Counted from the stretch's first letter, positions 26,812 to 37,134 are shown. The stretch: 64,000 nucleotides of DNA from Crocosphaera chwakensis CCY0110 (GCF_000169335.1 NZ_AAXW01000015.1:1-64000), one strand, 5' to 3'. Notes: a model not told the origin generated them from the letters alone. A program made the numbers and translations.

Positions 26812-29478
26812 ATGTCATCATCAAAACAACTTACTCAAGAAGAAATTAGATTAAAAGAAGATCGAGAACGCCAAGCTTATTGGCGACGATGGGGCTGTTA
26901 TTTAAGCGATCGTCAATGGGGAACTGTCAGAGAAGATTATAGTAAAGACGGCTCAGCTTGGGACTATTTCAGTTTTGAACAATCCCATTATCGGGCTTAT
27001 CGTTGGGGAGAAGATGGCATTGCAGGGATTTCTGATAATCATCAAAGATTATGTTTTGCTCTATCGTTTTGGAATGGTCAAGATCCCTGTTTAAAAGAAA
27101 GATTATTCGGACTAACTAACAAACAAGGCAATCATGGGGAAGATGTTAAAGAGTGTTATTTTCAGTTAGATAATACTCCTACTCATTCTTATATGAAATA
27201 TTTATATAAGTATCCTCAAAATTGTTTTCCTTACGAGCAATTAAAAGAAAAAAATAAACAGCGTGGATTAACAGACGGAGAATTTGAAATCCTCCACACA
27301 GGCATTTTTGATGATAATCAATACTTTGATATTACGGTAGAATATGCCAAAGCAAGTGACGAAGATATTCTCATCAAAATTCATATTACCAATCGTAGTT
27401 CACAATTAAAACAATTACACTTATTACCTACTTTATGGTTTCGTAATGTTTGGTCTTGGGACGATGAAACCCACAAACCAAACTTAAAAATTTATGAAAA
27501 TAAAGAAGACTATAGTATCATTGAAGCTAACCATTACGAGTTAGGAAAAAGATGGTTATATTGTTCTGGCTCAGAACAACTTTTATTTACTGAAAATGAA
27601 ACAAATTACCAACGATTATCTAATACAGATAATAACTCTCCCTATGTGAAAGATGGCTTTAATCGTTATATTGTTAATGGTGATGAATTAGCGGTTAATC
27701 CTAATAAAATCGGCACAAAATTCGCTGCTTATTACTGTTTAGAAATTCCAGGAGAAGAGACGCAAACGATCACACTAAGACTGTGTGATAATCCTCATTT
27801 AGACTCCCCGTTTAATCAAACCTACCATAATATTTTCAATACTCGCCACCAAGAAGCCAACGAATTTTATCAAAGAATTTCCCCCTACGAAAAAAATCCC
27901 GAACTCCGTAATATTCAACGACAAGCGTTTGCTGGTTTACTGTGGAACAAACAATATTATTACTATGAAATAGATACCTGGTTAGCTGGAGATCCCAAGC
28001 AACCGAAACCCCCAGAAGAGAGAAAAGAAGGAAATAATAGCGATTGGCAACATATTCACATTTATGATGTCATTTCCATGCCAGATAAATGGGAATATCC
28101 CTATTTTGCAGCTTGGGATTGGGCATTTCATCTAATTCCTTTAGCTACCATCGACCCCGAATTTGCTAAAACACAACTTCATCACCTCACCCGTGAATGG
28201 TATATGCACCCTAACGGACAATTTCCCGCTTACGAATGGGACTTTAACGGTGTTAACCCTCCGGTTCAAGCTTGGGCAGCTTGGCGTATTTATACCATCG
28301 AAAGAAAGATGTATGGAAACTGCGATAAGAAATTTTTAGAAAGAGTATTTCAGAAACTATTATTAAACTTTACGTGGTGGATTAATCGACAAGATAAAGA
28401 TGGAAATAATGTCTTTCAAGGGGGATTTTTAGGCTTAGATAATATTGGGGTTTTCAACCGAGGAGGCGACATACCAACAGGGGGAAAATTAACCCAATCT
28501 GATGCAACCAGTTGGGTGGCAATGTATTGTTTGAATATGTTGACCATTGCCTTAGAATTAGCCAAAGAAAATGATGTTTATGAAGACATGGCGAGTAAAT
28601 TTTTTGAGCATTTTCTCTACATTGTTGATGCCATGAATCATATGGGTTCAGAAGGGGCAACCCTTTGGAATGAAGAAGACGGATTTTATTACGATGTTTT
28701 AGATTTACCTAACAGAGAAAATATTGATCTCAAAGTTCGGTCTCTTGTGGGTTTAATTCCTCTTTTGGCTGTCACAACCATAGAAAGTGAAACATTAAAA
28801 AAACTTCCTAACTTTAGTCAACAAGTTGATTGGTTTGTCAAGAATCGTCCTCAACTTAGTCGTAATTTAGCGTGTCTCGAAGGGTGTGGTCAATACTCTC
28901 GCCGATTATTAGCTATGGTAGATCAAAATAAATTGCGTCTTCTCCTCGAAAAAATGCTTGATGAAGGAGAATTTTTGAGTGATTTTGGCATTCGTTCGGT
29001 TTCTCGTTATCATGCTGATAATCCCTATAAATTTGAGACAGAAAACGAAACTTATACGATAGGTTACGAACCCGCAGAATCACAAACAGCCATGTTCGGC
29101 GGTAACTCTAACTGGCGTGGTCCAGTATGGTTTCCCATTAATTACTTATTAATTGAAGCCCTACAAAAATTTGACTTTTATTATGGAGATGATTTTAAGG
29201 TTGAATGTCCAAAGGGGTCAGGAAAGATGATGACTTTATGGGACGTTTCTCTAGAAGTAGAAAGACGTTTAGTTGATATTTTCTTACCCAATGAATCAGG
29301 AAACCGTCCTGTATTTAAAGATATGGAACTCTTTAATAATGATCCTCATTGGCAAGATTTGTTACTGTTTTGCGAATATTTTCACGGCGATAACGGTAAA
29401 GGGTTAGGTGCTTCTCATCAAACGGGATGGACTGGTTTAATTGCCAAGTTGATTTTACAACGAAGTGAATATTCATGA
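26812..29478 (+). CDS. GH63-type glycosidase (glucosidase, MGH1-like)
   Basis: An 888-aa cytosolic protein with an (alpha/alpha)6 barrel of the GH63/MGH1-like clan. Segments WEYPYFAAWDWAFH, GQFPAYEWDFNGVNPPV, EGATLWNEEDGFYYD and GNSNWRGPVWFPINYLLIE are conserved hallmarks. Such enzymes release glucose or hydrolyse glucosylglycerate-type compounds; the real substrate is open. A TTG at 26803 would add three residues, but ATG at 26812 is preferred. Confidence 0.85.
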   Translation: MSSSKQLTQEEIRLKEDRERQAYWRRWGCYLSDRQWGTVREDYSKDGSAWDYFSFEQSHYRAYRWGEDGIAGISDNHQRLCFALSFWNGQDPCLKERLFGLTNKQGNHGEDVKECYFQLDNTPTHSYMKYLYKYPQNCFPYEQLKEKNKQRGLTDGEFEILHTGIFDDNQYFDITVEYAKASDEDILIKIHITNRSSQLKQLHLLPTLWFRNVWSWDDETHKPNLKIYENKEDYSIIEANHYELGKRWLYCSGSEQLLFTENETNYQRLSNTDNNSPYVKDGFNRYIVNGDELAVNPNKIGTKFAAYYCLEIPGEETQTITLRLCDNPHLDSPFNQTYHNIFNTRHQEANEFYQRISPYEKNPELRNIQRQAFAGLLWNKQYYYYEIDTWLAGDPKQPKPPEERKEGNNSDWQHIHIYDVISMPDKWEYPYFAAWDWAFHLIPLATIDPEFAKTQLHHLTREWYMHPNGQFPAYEWDFNGVNPPVQAWAAWRIYTIERKMYGNCDKKFLERVFQKLLLNFTWWINRQDKDGNNVFQGGFLGLDNIGVFNRGGDIPTGGKLTQSDATSWVAMYCLNMLTIALELAKENDVYEDMASKFFEHFLYIVDAMNHMGSEGATLWNEEDGFYYDVLDLPNRENIDLKVRSLVGLIPLLAVTTIESETLKKLPNFSQQVDWFVKNRPQLSRNLACLEGCGQYSRRLLAMVDQNKLRLLLEKMLDEGEFLSDFGIRSVSRYHADNPYKFETENETYTIGYEPAESQTAMFGGNSNWRGPVWFPINYLLIEALQKFDFYYGDDFKVECPKGSGKMMTLWDVSLEVERRLVDIFLPNESGNRPVFKDMELFNNDPHWQDLLLFCEYFHGDNGKGLGASHQTGWTGLIAKLILQRSEYS

Positions 29479-29572
29479 TTTAAGCAAGAATCAATCTTTA
29501 GAAAGATAAATTATTAGCAAAAAATTGGAATCCTAGTAGTTAAGTGAAAATTTACTCTCAACAGCAATAATT

Positions 29573-30373
29573 ATGGATTTTGGAATTAAAAATAAAGTTG
29601 CCCTCATTACAGGAGCAGACTCTGGTATTGGGAAAGCAACAGCCAAACTATTAGCAGCAGAAGGAGTCAAAATCGCTCTTTCTGATAAAACAACCGATCA
29701 ATTACAAGCTAATGCTGAAGAAATTAGCGAAATAGGGGAAGTGATTCCCGTAACCGCAGATTTAACCAAACCAGAAGACATCGAAGCTGCCAAAAAAGAA
29801 ATTTTGACTCGCTTTGGAACCCTACATATTTTAGTTAATTGTGCCGGTATTACAGGAGCAACAAAAGACTTTTTGGAACTTAGTGACGAAGACTGGTATC
29901 AAACCCTAGAAATTGACTTTATGGCTGCTGTTCGGGTTTGTCGTGCCTTTATTCCCATGATGCAAAAAGAACAATGGGGTAGAGTTGTTTTAATCGGTTC
30001 AGAAGATGCGGTGCAACCTTACCCTGACGAAATGCCCTATTGTGCAGCCAAAGCAGCCATTCTCAACTTAGCGAAAAATTTGTCTAAAGTTTATGCAAAA
30101 GACGGAATTTTAGTTAACTCTGTCTCTCCTGCTTATATTGAAACTCCCATGACTGATGCCATGATGGAAAAACGGGCTAAAGAAAAGGATATCAGTTTTG
30201 ATCAAGCGATCGATACATTTCTAGAAAATAAACGTCCTCACCTTGTTCTAAACCGTCGAGGAAAAGCCAACGAAGTTGCAGCCGTTATCGCTTTTCTGTG
30301 TTCTCAACAATCTAGTTTTGTTGTGGGTTCTGATTATCGTGTCGATGGCGGTTCTGTAGCGACAGTTGCCTAA
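29573..30373 (+). CDS. SDR family oxidoreductase
   Basis: A 266-aa classical SDR: TGADSGIG cofactor loop, NCAG, the catalytic Ser in LIGSED and the YCAAK motif, and the C-terminal SDYRVDGGSVA. It lies 94 bp behind the GH63 gene in the same direction. Its position with two other SDRs and the glycosidase suggests sugar or osmolyte metabolism; this is inference from context. Confidence 0.88.
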   Translation: MDFGIKNKVALITGADSGIGKATAKLLAAEGVKIALSDKTTDQLQANAEEISEIGEVIPVTADLTKPEDIEAAKKEILTRFGTLHILVNCAGITGATKDFLELSDEDWYQTLEIDFMAAVRVCRAFIPMMQKEQWGRVVLIGSEDAVQPYPDEMPYCAAKAAILNLAKNLSKVYAKDGILVNSVSPAYIETPMTDAMMEKRAKEKDISFDQAIDTFLENKRPHLVLNRRGKANEVAAVIAFLCSQQSSFVVGSDYRVDGGSVATVA

Positions 30374-30400
30374 AACAATTGTAAAACTCACTTGGTTATA

Positions 30401-30428
30401 CTCCCTGGCATTAAGTTAGGGGGTTTTT
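30401..30428 (+). terminator. Intrinsic terminator after the SDR gene
   Basis: CTCCCT pairs with AGGGGG (6 bp, one G-U) around an 11-nt loop, followed directly by TTTTT. Confidence 0.6.
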
Positions 30429-30476
30429 CGATTTTTATCCTAAACGCTTGAGAATTGATTTTTTTTGTTTTACTAT

Positions 30477-30574
30477 TTATGCCAAATCCACTTATTTTAG
30501 TAGAGTAACGTTTTTTCTCCCTGCTCCCTGCTCCGACACCTGATACTATACTATCTAGAGCGGATTTGGTATTA
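30477..30574. repeat. MITE-like element with ATRCCAAATCC ends
   Basis: ATGCCAAATCC at the left and GGATTTGGTAT at the right form near-perfect terminal inverted repeats. Inside is a heptamer array (CTCCCTG, CTCCCTG, CTCCGAC at 30517-30537). A second, better preserved element is at 62447-62575. An open frame across it is spurious. Confidence 0.65.
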
Positions 30575-30685
30575 GTTAGGCCGTATTGCTGCAAGAGGTG
30601 GGTATAGCCAAATCTCTTGATTGCTTCGGGGTATTTTTAGTGAGAATCATAGGTTAAGCTAGAATTTCTCCCTCGCAATGACAAC

Positions 30686-31219
30686 TTATCGTCTTCTGCG
30701 CCAACGATATAGAAATCGTATACTAACAATATAAGTTACAACTGAAGCGATCGCACCTATCACTAAACAACCCGAAAATAACGTTACCAAAAAAACTAAA
30801 CCTGATTCTTTTAACTGGCCCCAAGATTGCCAATTATCGGGAAAAGTAACCTGAGTTTCTCCGATCCCAAACCCTAATAATAATTCTCCAATTTTGTAAT
30901 TAAAAGCAAAAATTGGCACATAAGTTAAAGGGTTACTAACCCAGGTTCCAGCAACTGCAGCTAATTTATGTCCACGAAAGAGAATAGCTAACAAAACACC
31001 GATGATAGTTTGGAGTCCAAACAAAGGAAAACAACCAGCAAATACCCCAAAGGCTAACCCTCGTGAAATATAGCGAGGCGTTCCCCGTAGGCGCAAAAAC
31101 CGCAAATAAAAGTAACGCCACGATCGCTTGATTCGAGAACGACGACGTTTTGACTGACGACGATGTTTGGGTTTTTGGTCTTGAAAAATCACAGGGTACG
31201 GAGAGGGATCAAGAGACAT
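30686..31219 (-). CDS. DUF2062 domain membrane protein
   Basis: A 177-aa protein. A very basic N-terminus (many Arg/Lys, residues 15-45) is followed by three hydrophobic helices with LAFGVFAGCFPLFGLQT and AGTWVSNPLTYVP, the DUF2062 signature. Function is unknown. An ATG lies at 31219. Confidence 0.88.
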   Translation of the reverse strand: MSLDPSPYPVIFQDQKPKHRRQSKRRRSRIKRSWRYFYLRFLRLRGTPRYISRGLAFGVFAGCFPLFGLQTIIGVLLAILFRGHKLAAVAGTWVSNPLTYVPIFAFNYKIGELLLGFGIGETQVTFPDNWQSWGQLKESGLVFLVTLFSGCLVIGAIASVVTYIVSIRFLYRWRRRR

Positions 31220-31290
31220 TTGATTAAAAAGTAACGAGGTTTACTCTTTTTCTATGCTATCAATCCTTTTTAACATGAATACTAGATTTT

Positions 31291-32187
31291 TTATTTAGAA
31301 ACAATTGGGGCAATGCCAGCCTGATCTAAAATTTCAGGGATTAAGTCTTCTCGTTTAATAGCCATCATGTGGACTCCTTGACAGAGTTGTTGAGCGAGTT
31401 TAACTTGTTCTGCTGCAATTTTTACCCCTTCTTTTAAGGGTTCTTCTGCGTCAGCTAATCGCTTAATAATACTCTCAGGAATTTCTACCCCTGGTACATT
31501 CTTGTTAATAAATTGAGCATTTTTTGCCGACTTCAACAGAAAAATTCCAGCTAAAATTGGTTTATCGGTATTAGCAGCAATTTGGTGCATGAATTTATCT
31601 AAGCGATCAAAATCAGTAATTAATTGACTTTGAAAAAATTTTGCACCTGCGGCCACTTTGCGTTCAAATCTTCGTTGTAACCCTGACCAACTGCCACATT
31701 GAGGGTCAACAGCAGCCCCTGGAAAGAGGTCTAAGGGTTCATCGGGGAGGGGTTTATCGTTAAAATCAATGCCTCGATTGAGTTTATCAATCATTTGCAA
31801 TAGTCTAACAGATTCTAGCTCAAATACGCCTCTTGCTTTTTTATGATCCCCTGCTTTAACTGGATCACCGGTTAAGGCTAAAATATTGCGTAATCCTAAC
31901 GCATAAGCCCCCATTAAGTCTCCTTGTAGGGCAATCACATTGCGATCGCGACAAGTCATTTGACAGATGGGTTCAATGCCATATTGCAATAATAGAGCAG
32001 ATGCTGCCATTGAGGACATTCTCAATACAGCGCGACTACCATCGGTGATATTTACCCCATGAACCCTACCTTTGAGTTGTTTAGCCATGTTTAACATTCT
32101 GGACGGGTTTCCGCCTTTTGGTGGGGTGACTTCTGCGGTGATCAAAAATTCTTTATTTTGAGCAGCTTGACGAAATTGGTTAATCAT
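31291..32187 (-). CDS. Methylenetetrahydrofolate reductase family protein
   Basis: A 298-aa TIM-barrel flavoprotein reducing methylene-THF to methyl-THF for methionine synthesis. ITAEVTPPKGGNPSRML, VHGVNITDGSRAVLRMSS and ILALTGDPVKAGDHKKA fit the MTHFR fold. It belongs to the cyanobacterial branch that is shorter and more divergent than E. coli MetF. It lies 55 bp after trpS in the same direction and could share its transcript. Confidence 0.87.
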   Translation of the reverse strand: MINQFRQAAQNKEFLITAEVTPPKGGNPSRMLNMAKQLKGRVHGVNITDGSRAVLRMSSMAASALLLQYGIEPICQMTCRDRNVIALQGDLMGAYALGLRNILALTGDPVKAGDHKKARGVFELESVRLLQMIDKLNRGIDFNDKPLPDEPLDLFPGAAVDPQCGSWSGLQRRFERKVAAGAKFFQSQLITDFDRLDKFMHQIAANTDKPILAGIFLLKSAKNAQFINKNVPGVEIPESIIKRLADAEEPLKEGVKIAAEQVKLAQQLCQGVHMMAIKREDLIPEILDQAGIAPIVSK

Positions 32188-32242
32188 AGTTTAGGTATGT
32201 TTTAATCTTTTCAATCGGAGTAAGCGATCGCTGAGGGGTTAT

Positions 32243-33262
32243 CTAGTCATTGGTTGGTAAGGGTAGGTATCCTAAAGCATCTTTGACTCTAGTTAGGGTT
32301 TCATTGGCAACGGTTTCAGCTTTTTCTTTTCCGTCTCGTAACACAGAGTCTAAGTAATTTTTATCGTCCATAATTGCTTGATATTTTTCTTGAATGGGTT
32401 TGAGAGCTTCTATAGTTGTTTCAGTCAGTAATGGTTTAAATTGTCCCCATCCCATGTCTTGGCATTCTGTAGCGACTTCTTCTTTACTCTTTTGGGACAA
32501 TAAACTATATAAACCTAGTAAATTGTTACATTCAGGACGTTCTTTATTATCAAATTCTAACCCTTTGATGGGATCAGTTTTGCATTTTTTAATCTTCTTT
32601 TTGATAAGATCAGGGGGGTCAAGTAAGTTAATGCGACTGAGATCAGAGGGGTCAGATTTTGACATTTTTCGAGTTCCATCAGCTAAACTCATTACCCTTG
32701 CCCCTTCTTTACGAATTAAGGGTTCTGGTAATTTTAAAATTGGGGTTTTTTTGCTTCCAAATTGATCATTAATACGGATAGCAATATCTCTGGTTAATTC
32801 TAAATGTTGTTTTTGATCCTCACCCACAGGGACTTTATCAGCGTTATATAATAAGATATCGGCTGCCATTAAGACGGGATAATCTAATAGGCCAACACTA
32901 ACATTTTCTCCTTGTTTAACGGCTTTTTCTTTAAACTGAATCATCCTTTCTAACCAGTTTAAAGGGGTGATACAATTTAACAACCAAGCCAGTTCACTAT
33001 GTGCCGATACATGGGATTGAACAAAGATAGTTGCATGGTCTAAATCGATGCCACAAGCTAAATACAGGGCTGCTATGGTATAAGTATCCTGGGCTAAGGT
33101 TTTGGGGTTATGAGGGACGGTTATGGCGTGCAAATCTACTACACAGAAGAAGTTATCATAGTTATCTTGTATATCTACCCAGGTGCGGATCGCCCCTAAA
33201 TAGTTTCCTAAGTGAAGATTTCCGGTTGGTTGTACCCCTGATAAGACCCTTTGTTTACCCAT
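32243..33262 (-). CDS. trpS: Tryptophanyl-tRNA synthetase
   Basis: Class I aminoacyl-tRNA synthetase charging tRNA-Trp. At 339 aa it is full length. The HIGH-like motif is NLHLGNYLG (about 13-21), the pocket motif is VPVGEDQKQHLELTR and the KMSKS loop is exact (RKMSKSDPSD). It heads the minus-strand pair with the MTHFR-like gene. Confidence 0.97.
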   Translation of the reverse strand: MGKQRVLSGVQPTGNLHLGNYLGAIRTWVDIQDNYDNFFCVVDLHAITVPHNPKTLAQDTYTIAALYLACGIDLDHATIFVQSHVSAHSELAWLLNCITPLNWLERMIQFKEKAVKQGENVSVGLLDYPVLMAADILLYNADKVPVGEDQKQHLELTRDIAIRINDQFGSKKTPILKLPEPLIRKEGARVMSLADGTRKMSKSDPSDLSRINLLDPPDLIKKKIKKCKTDPIKGLEFDNKERPECNNLLGLYSLLSQKSKEEVATECQDMGWGQFKPLLTETTIEALKPIQEKYQAIMDDKNYLDSVLRDGKEKAETVANETLTRVKDALGYLPLPTND

Positions 33263-33398
33263 TCTAATACTATTTTACTTTTTACTGAATGTTATTATTT
33301 CTTTACAATTATGACTGATTATGTAACTTCTGTAAAAAGATTTATCAGATAAGTTTTGTAAGGTCATAATATATTATGCCCTTGTAGTCATACGCTTT

Positions 33399-34694
33399 GT
33401 GTCAAGAAACATGAATCAAGACTTAAATTATTATCATCTTATTCATCAAGAGATTGCTTCTTTACTGTTATATCAATCTATTTTTGACGATGAAATTGGA
33501 CAGGCTTTTTTGTCAGTTTTAAATTTAATTTATGTTCGCAATCAGCAATCAATTGATATTAATTGTCTTAAGGCTTATAGTCTATTGTTTAAAAATTTAG
33601 CTTCTCAAGGCATGAGTTGGCAAGATTATCTGATTAGAAGAATCTTAGTTGATGATAATCCCTTTAGTCAACAAGTTCAATATTATGATTTAGAAGATTT
33701 ACCAAAACCTTTAATCGAAGCTACTGAACACGATGTACGCATTTTAAACACTTTATATAATCTTTCCCTTGAAGCCATTAGTCAATGGGTAAAAGAAGCA
33801 GCTAATGTTCCTTTTTCTCCTTTTATTGGGGAATTTGAAAATAAAGATAATACGTTTCTTCATCAAGAAGATAATTGGGCTAATTGCTTACAACAATTAG
33901 CGAATCATTATCGTCAACATGGGACAGGAATTTTTGCCCAATATAAAGCTTTAAAATGGCATAATAAGCAATTAATTGGGATTAGTGAAGCTGATCCAAT
34001 TACCCTAACTGAAATTGTCGGTTATGAGTCTCAAAAAGAAACATTAATGAAGAATACAGAAATTTTATTAGCTGGTTATAATGCCCTTAATATCTTGTTA
34101 TATGGCAGTCGTGGATCAGGTAAATCTTCTTTAGTGAAAGGGTTATTAAATGAATACTATAGTCAAGGGTTAAGATTGGTTGAAGTTAATAAATCTCAGT
34201 TATCTAGTTTACCCATGATTGTCGATCAATTAAGACATATTCCTCAAAAGTTTATCATATTTGTAGATGACTTATCCTTTGAAGAAGATAATGATGCTTT
34301 TAAATCTCTGAAAGTTGTTTTAGAAGGAAATGTAACAGCAAAAGCGAAAAATGTGTTAGTTTATGCTACTTCTAATAGACGACATTTAATTAGGGAATAT
34401 TTCGATGATCGCCCCCGTCCAAAAGATGCCGATGAGGTGCATCATTGGGATACCGTACAAGAAAAACTATCCTTTAGCGATCGCTTTGGTTTAACCCTTA
34501 CGTTTGAACCAGCAAATCAAAATACTTATCTCAATATTGTCCATCATTTAGCCTCACAAATTAACCTTAAAATAGATAAAGACGAGCTAGAATTTAGAGC
34601 AAAACAATGGGCAACTCAACATAATGGGCGATCTGGAAGAACAGCAAGACAATTTATTGATTTTTTAGAGGGAGAATTAGGATTAAATCATTAA
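33399..34694 (+). CDS. DUF815-type AAA ATPase
   Basis: A 431-aa cytosolic P-loop ATPase. A helical N-terminal half is followed by Walker A GSRGSGKSS (about 236-244), Walker B KFIIFVDDLSF and an arginine-rich C-terminal lid with HNGRSGRTARQF. These match the DUF815 (YbbN-neighbour) ATPase family, whose role is unclear. The start is either GTG at 33399 or ATG at 33411. miaE follows 25 bp downstream, suggesting an operon. Confidence 0.87.
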   Translation: MSRNMNQDLNYYHLIHQEIASLLLYQSIFDDEIGQAFLSVLNLIYVRNQQSIDINCLKAYSLLFKNLASQGMSWQDYLIRRILVDDNPFSQQVQYYDLEDLPKPLIEATEHDVRILNTLYNLSLEAISQWVKEAANVPFSPFIGEFENKDNTFLHQEDNWANCLQQLANHYRQHGTGIFAQYKALKWHNKQLIGISEADPITLTEIVGYESQKETLMKNTEILLAGYNALNILLYGSRGSGKSSLVKGLLNEYYSQGLRLVEVNKSQLSSLPMIVDQLRHIPQKFIIFVDDLSFEEDNDAFKSLKVVLEGNVTAKAKNVLVYATSNRRHLIREYFDDRPRPKDADEVHHWDTVQEKLSFSDRFGLTLTFEPANQNTYLNIVHHLASQINLKIDKDELEFRAKQWATQHNGRSGRTARQFIDFLEGELGLNH

Positions 34695-34719
34695 TAATCA
34701 TTTACAATACTATCAACTT

Positions 34720-35331
34720 ATGCTAAATTCTAAAATGTTAACGGAAAAAACTAAAATAAACATCCTCAAAACACCAACTCAAGACCCTTGGATTGAGCAA
34801 GCGATTAATAATTCAGAGACAATTTTATTAGATCATTCTCATTGTGAAAGAAAAGCAGCTAGTGTGGCTTTGAATTTAATGTTTCGTTATTCATCTAACA
34901 CAATGTTAGTGAGGAAATTAACAGCGATCGCACAAGAAGAGTTAGAACATTTTGACCAAGTTAATCAATGGTTAGAAAAGAAAAATATTCCCCTGGGTCC
35001 TCTCTCTTCCCCTCCTTATGGTGCTAAATTAAAAGCAGAAATTAGCACCCAAGAACCCCAAAGATGTCTAGATTCTTTATTAGTTGCAGCCTTAATAGAA
35101 GCGAGATCCCATGAAAGGTTAGGACTGCTAGGAAAACATTGCCCTGACGAAAATTTAGCTAAATTTTACCGTAGTTTAATGGCATCAGAAGCCAGACATT
35201 ACGGTATTTACTGGGTATTAGCTGATCATTATTTTGACAGGGAAAAGGTACAAAAAAGATTAGAAGAATTATCTATTATAGAAAGTGAAATTTTAACTAC
35301 ATTATACCCCGAACCCAGAATACATAGTTAG
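34720..35331 (+). CDS. miaE: tRNA-(ms2io6A)-hydroxylase
   Basis: A di-iron monooxygenase that hydroxylates the isoprenyl group of modified A37 in tRNA. The ferritin-like ligand motifs are HCERKAAS, EELEHFDQVNQWL, EARSHERLG and SEARHYGIYW. The 203-aa length is normal. It lies 25 bp downstream of the DUF815 gene. ATGs at 34720 and 34735 are both possible. Confidence 0.9.
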   Translation: MLNSKMLTEKTKINILKTPTQDPWIEQAINNSETILLDHSHCERKAASVALNLMFRYSSNTMLVRKLTAIAQEELEHFDQVNQWLEKKNIPLGPLSSPPYGAKLKAEISTQEPQRCLDSLLVAALIEARSHERLGLLGKHCPDENLAKFYRSLMASEARHYGIYWVLADHYFDREKVQKRLEELSIIESEILTTLYPEPRIHS

Positions 35332-35427
35332 TTGTCTTTCTGAGTTCAGAGTTGATTCTTGCAAGTTTTATTAGTCTTTATATGTGATAATTAAGTCCAA
35401 ATTTAATAAGTTTGGATTACTATAATT

Positions 35428-35685
35428 TTAAAGGTCACTGGGTGTTTCAGGAGCAATTTCTACTCCTCGCTTTTCTCTTTCTTTTTCTCGCTCTTTTTCT
35501 TTTAAAGCATCAAACGTTTCTATGTCTACGCCAATAGATTCATAAGCTTTTTTTAACTCTTTTTCAAATTTCTCAATGTTTTCACCATAACCGGCCCTTT
35601 CTGCTACGGTTGCTATATTTTTCCCTATATTGGCTCTGACACAGTCAATTAATTCGTTTTCATGGAGAGGTGTTGAAGCTGCCAT
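35428..35685 (-). CDS. Small charged hypothetical protein, 85 aa
   Basis: I recognise no family. It has two predicted helices and a highly charged C-terminal stretch (Lys-Glu-Arg repeats followed by an acidic tail), soluble. The ATG at 35685 is preferred over a GTG at 35700 because GAGGG lies 8-9 nt before the ATG. Confidence 0.6.
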   Translation of the reverse strand: MAASTPLHENELIDCVRANIGKNIATVAERAGYGENIEKFEKELKKAYESIGVDIETFDALKEKEREKEREKRGVEIAPETPSDL

Positions 35686-35910
35686 AAAATTTTCCCTCAC
35701 TTACATAACTAATATCACTAGCCTAAATCAAACCAGCAAAAAATTTAATCTATCTAAAAGTAGAATTAGCAATAGTATAAAACCTCCAAGTCCCATTAAT
35801 TTAATGTGTCTTTGGATAGATGTATTTCCTTTACTTTTTAGTTTAGATTTTTAGTTAACTAGCTTTATAAAAATCGACTAATTACACAAAACAGAATCAT
35901 TGCTGTTACC

Positions 35911-35941
35911 TAACCCGAATTTTGCCTTAATGTTCGGGTTA
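35911..35941. repeat. Hairpin upstream of the DUF3616 gene
   Basis: TAACCCGAA and TTCGGGTTA form a perfect 9-bp stem with a 13-nt loop, 26 bp before the start codon. It may affect translation of the next gene or be a dispersed repeat (compare 23990-24011). Confidence 0.6.
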
Positions 35942-35967
35942 AACACTTATTAATAGAGAATATAATT

Positions 35968-37038
35968 ATGAATGCTTTTTTATTAACTAGAATTTTGTTA
36001 CAATTTCAAAGTGAAGACGATGATTTAATTGAAGAAATTTCTGCCGTTACTCGTACCCCAGATGGTAGTCTTTGGGTTGGTTCTGATGAATACCTTTCTA
36101 TAGAAAGATTAACGCCAATGGGAGATGGTATTTATGGTGGTCATAAAGTCTTTCATCTAAAAGATTATATTGACTTATTTGATCATGATTCAGAAGTCGA
36201 TATCGAAGGACTTGACTACTCTGACGGTTATATTTGGGTCACTGGTTCTCATAGTCTTAAGCGTAACAAAACTAAAGGTAAAAAAAATAAAAAAGATATT
36301 AAAAATCTCTCAGAAATAGAAAGAGATCCTAATCGTTATTTAATCGCCAGATTACCAGTATTAAACGGTGAATTAGTCAAAACTTGTAGTCATTCTGTTG
36401 ATGAAGAAACCCCTTTAACGGCTGCTTCCGTCAAAAAAGTTGATAATCATAACTTACTGATGGAAATACTAGCAGAAGATGAACACTTAGGGAAATTTTT
36501 AACGATGAATATTCCCTCAAAAGATAATGGTTTTGACATCGAAGGATTAGCCGTAAAAGATCATAAATTATTTTTAGGATTGCGTGGCCCAGTGTTAAGA
36601 GGTTGGGCGATAATCATAGAAATTGAATTAGAAAATTCCGCTCCTGGTATCCTCACGTTGAAAGACTTAGGAGACGGTTCTTACTACCGTAAACATTTTC
36701 TTGATCTTAATGGTTTGGGAATTCGTGAACTATGTTTAAATGGGGACGATTTAATCATTTTAGCTGGTCCAACAATGGATTTAGAAGGAGCAATGCAAGT
36801 CTTTCGTCTCAAAAATGTACTCGATTATAGTCATAATAATTTATGGGAACAAAAAGCAGACTGTCTCGAAACTTTATTTAATTTACCTTTTACTATTGGT
36901 TCTGATCATGCAGAAGGATTAGCTTTGTATCCCTGTTTAGGGTATGAAAACGCCCTGATGATTGTTTATGACTCCCCTAACGAAAATCGCCGTCCTCAAG
37001 ATCATAGTATTTTCGCAGATGTATTTCGCTTACCTTAG
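35968..37038 (+). CDS. DUF3616 domain protein
   Basis: A 356-aa protein with a beta-propeller-like pattern (TPDGSLWVGSDE, IEGLDYSDGYIWVTGSHS, DIEGLAVKDHKLFLGLRG, HAEGLALYP). These DIEGL-type repeats are typical of DUF3616. Function is unknown. No signal peptide was seen. It stands alone and is followed by the convergent metalloprotease frame. Confidence 0.85.
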   Translation: MNAFLLTRILLQFQSEDDDLIEEISAVTRTPDGSLWVGSDEYLSIERLTPMGDGIYGGHKVFHLKDYIDLFDHDSEVDIEGLDYSDGYIWVTGSHSLKRNKTKGKKNKKDIKNLSEIERDPNRYLIARLPVLNGELVKTCSHSVDEETPLTAASVKKVDNHNLLMEILAEDEHLGKFLTMNIPSKDNGFDIEGLAVKDHKLFLGLRGPVLRGWAIIIEIELENSAPGILTLKDLGDGSYYRKHFLDLNGLGIRELCLNGDDLIILAGPTMDLEGAMQVFRLKNVLDYSHNNLWEQKADCLETLFNLPFTIGSDHAEGLALYPCLGYENALMIVYDSPNENRRPQDHSIFADVFRLP

Positions 37039-37134
37039 TACAAGTAAATCCCATGTCCAGTTAATTAATCGAGTTAATTAAGATTTCCTTGGACTTTTAC
37101 AAGTTATAAGACAGTTATTAATATGACCGAGTTC

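Noticed and set aside
30388..30594. Minus-strand open frame of 68 codons
   Set aside because: Made of terminator and MITE-like repeat sequence.
35630..35854. Plus-strand open frame of 74 codons
   Set aside because: Overlaps the better supported 85-aa minus gene and lacks a ribosome site.
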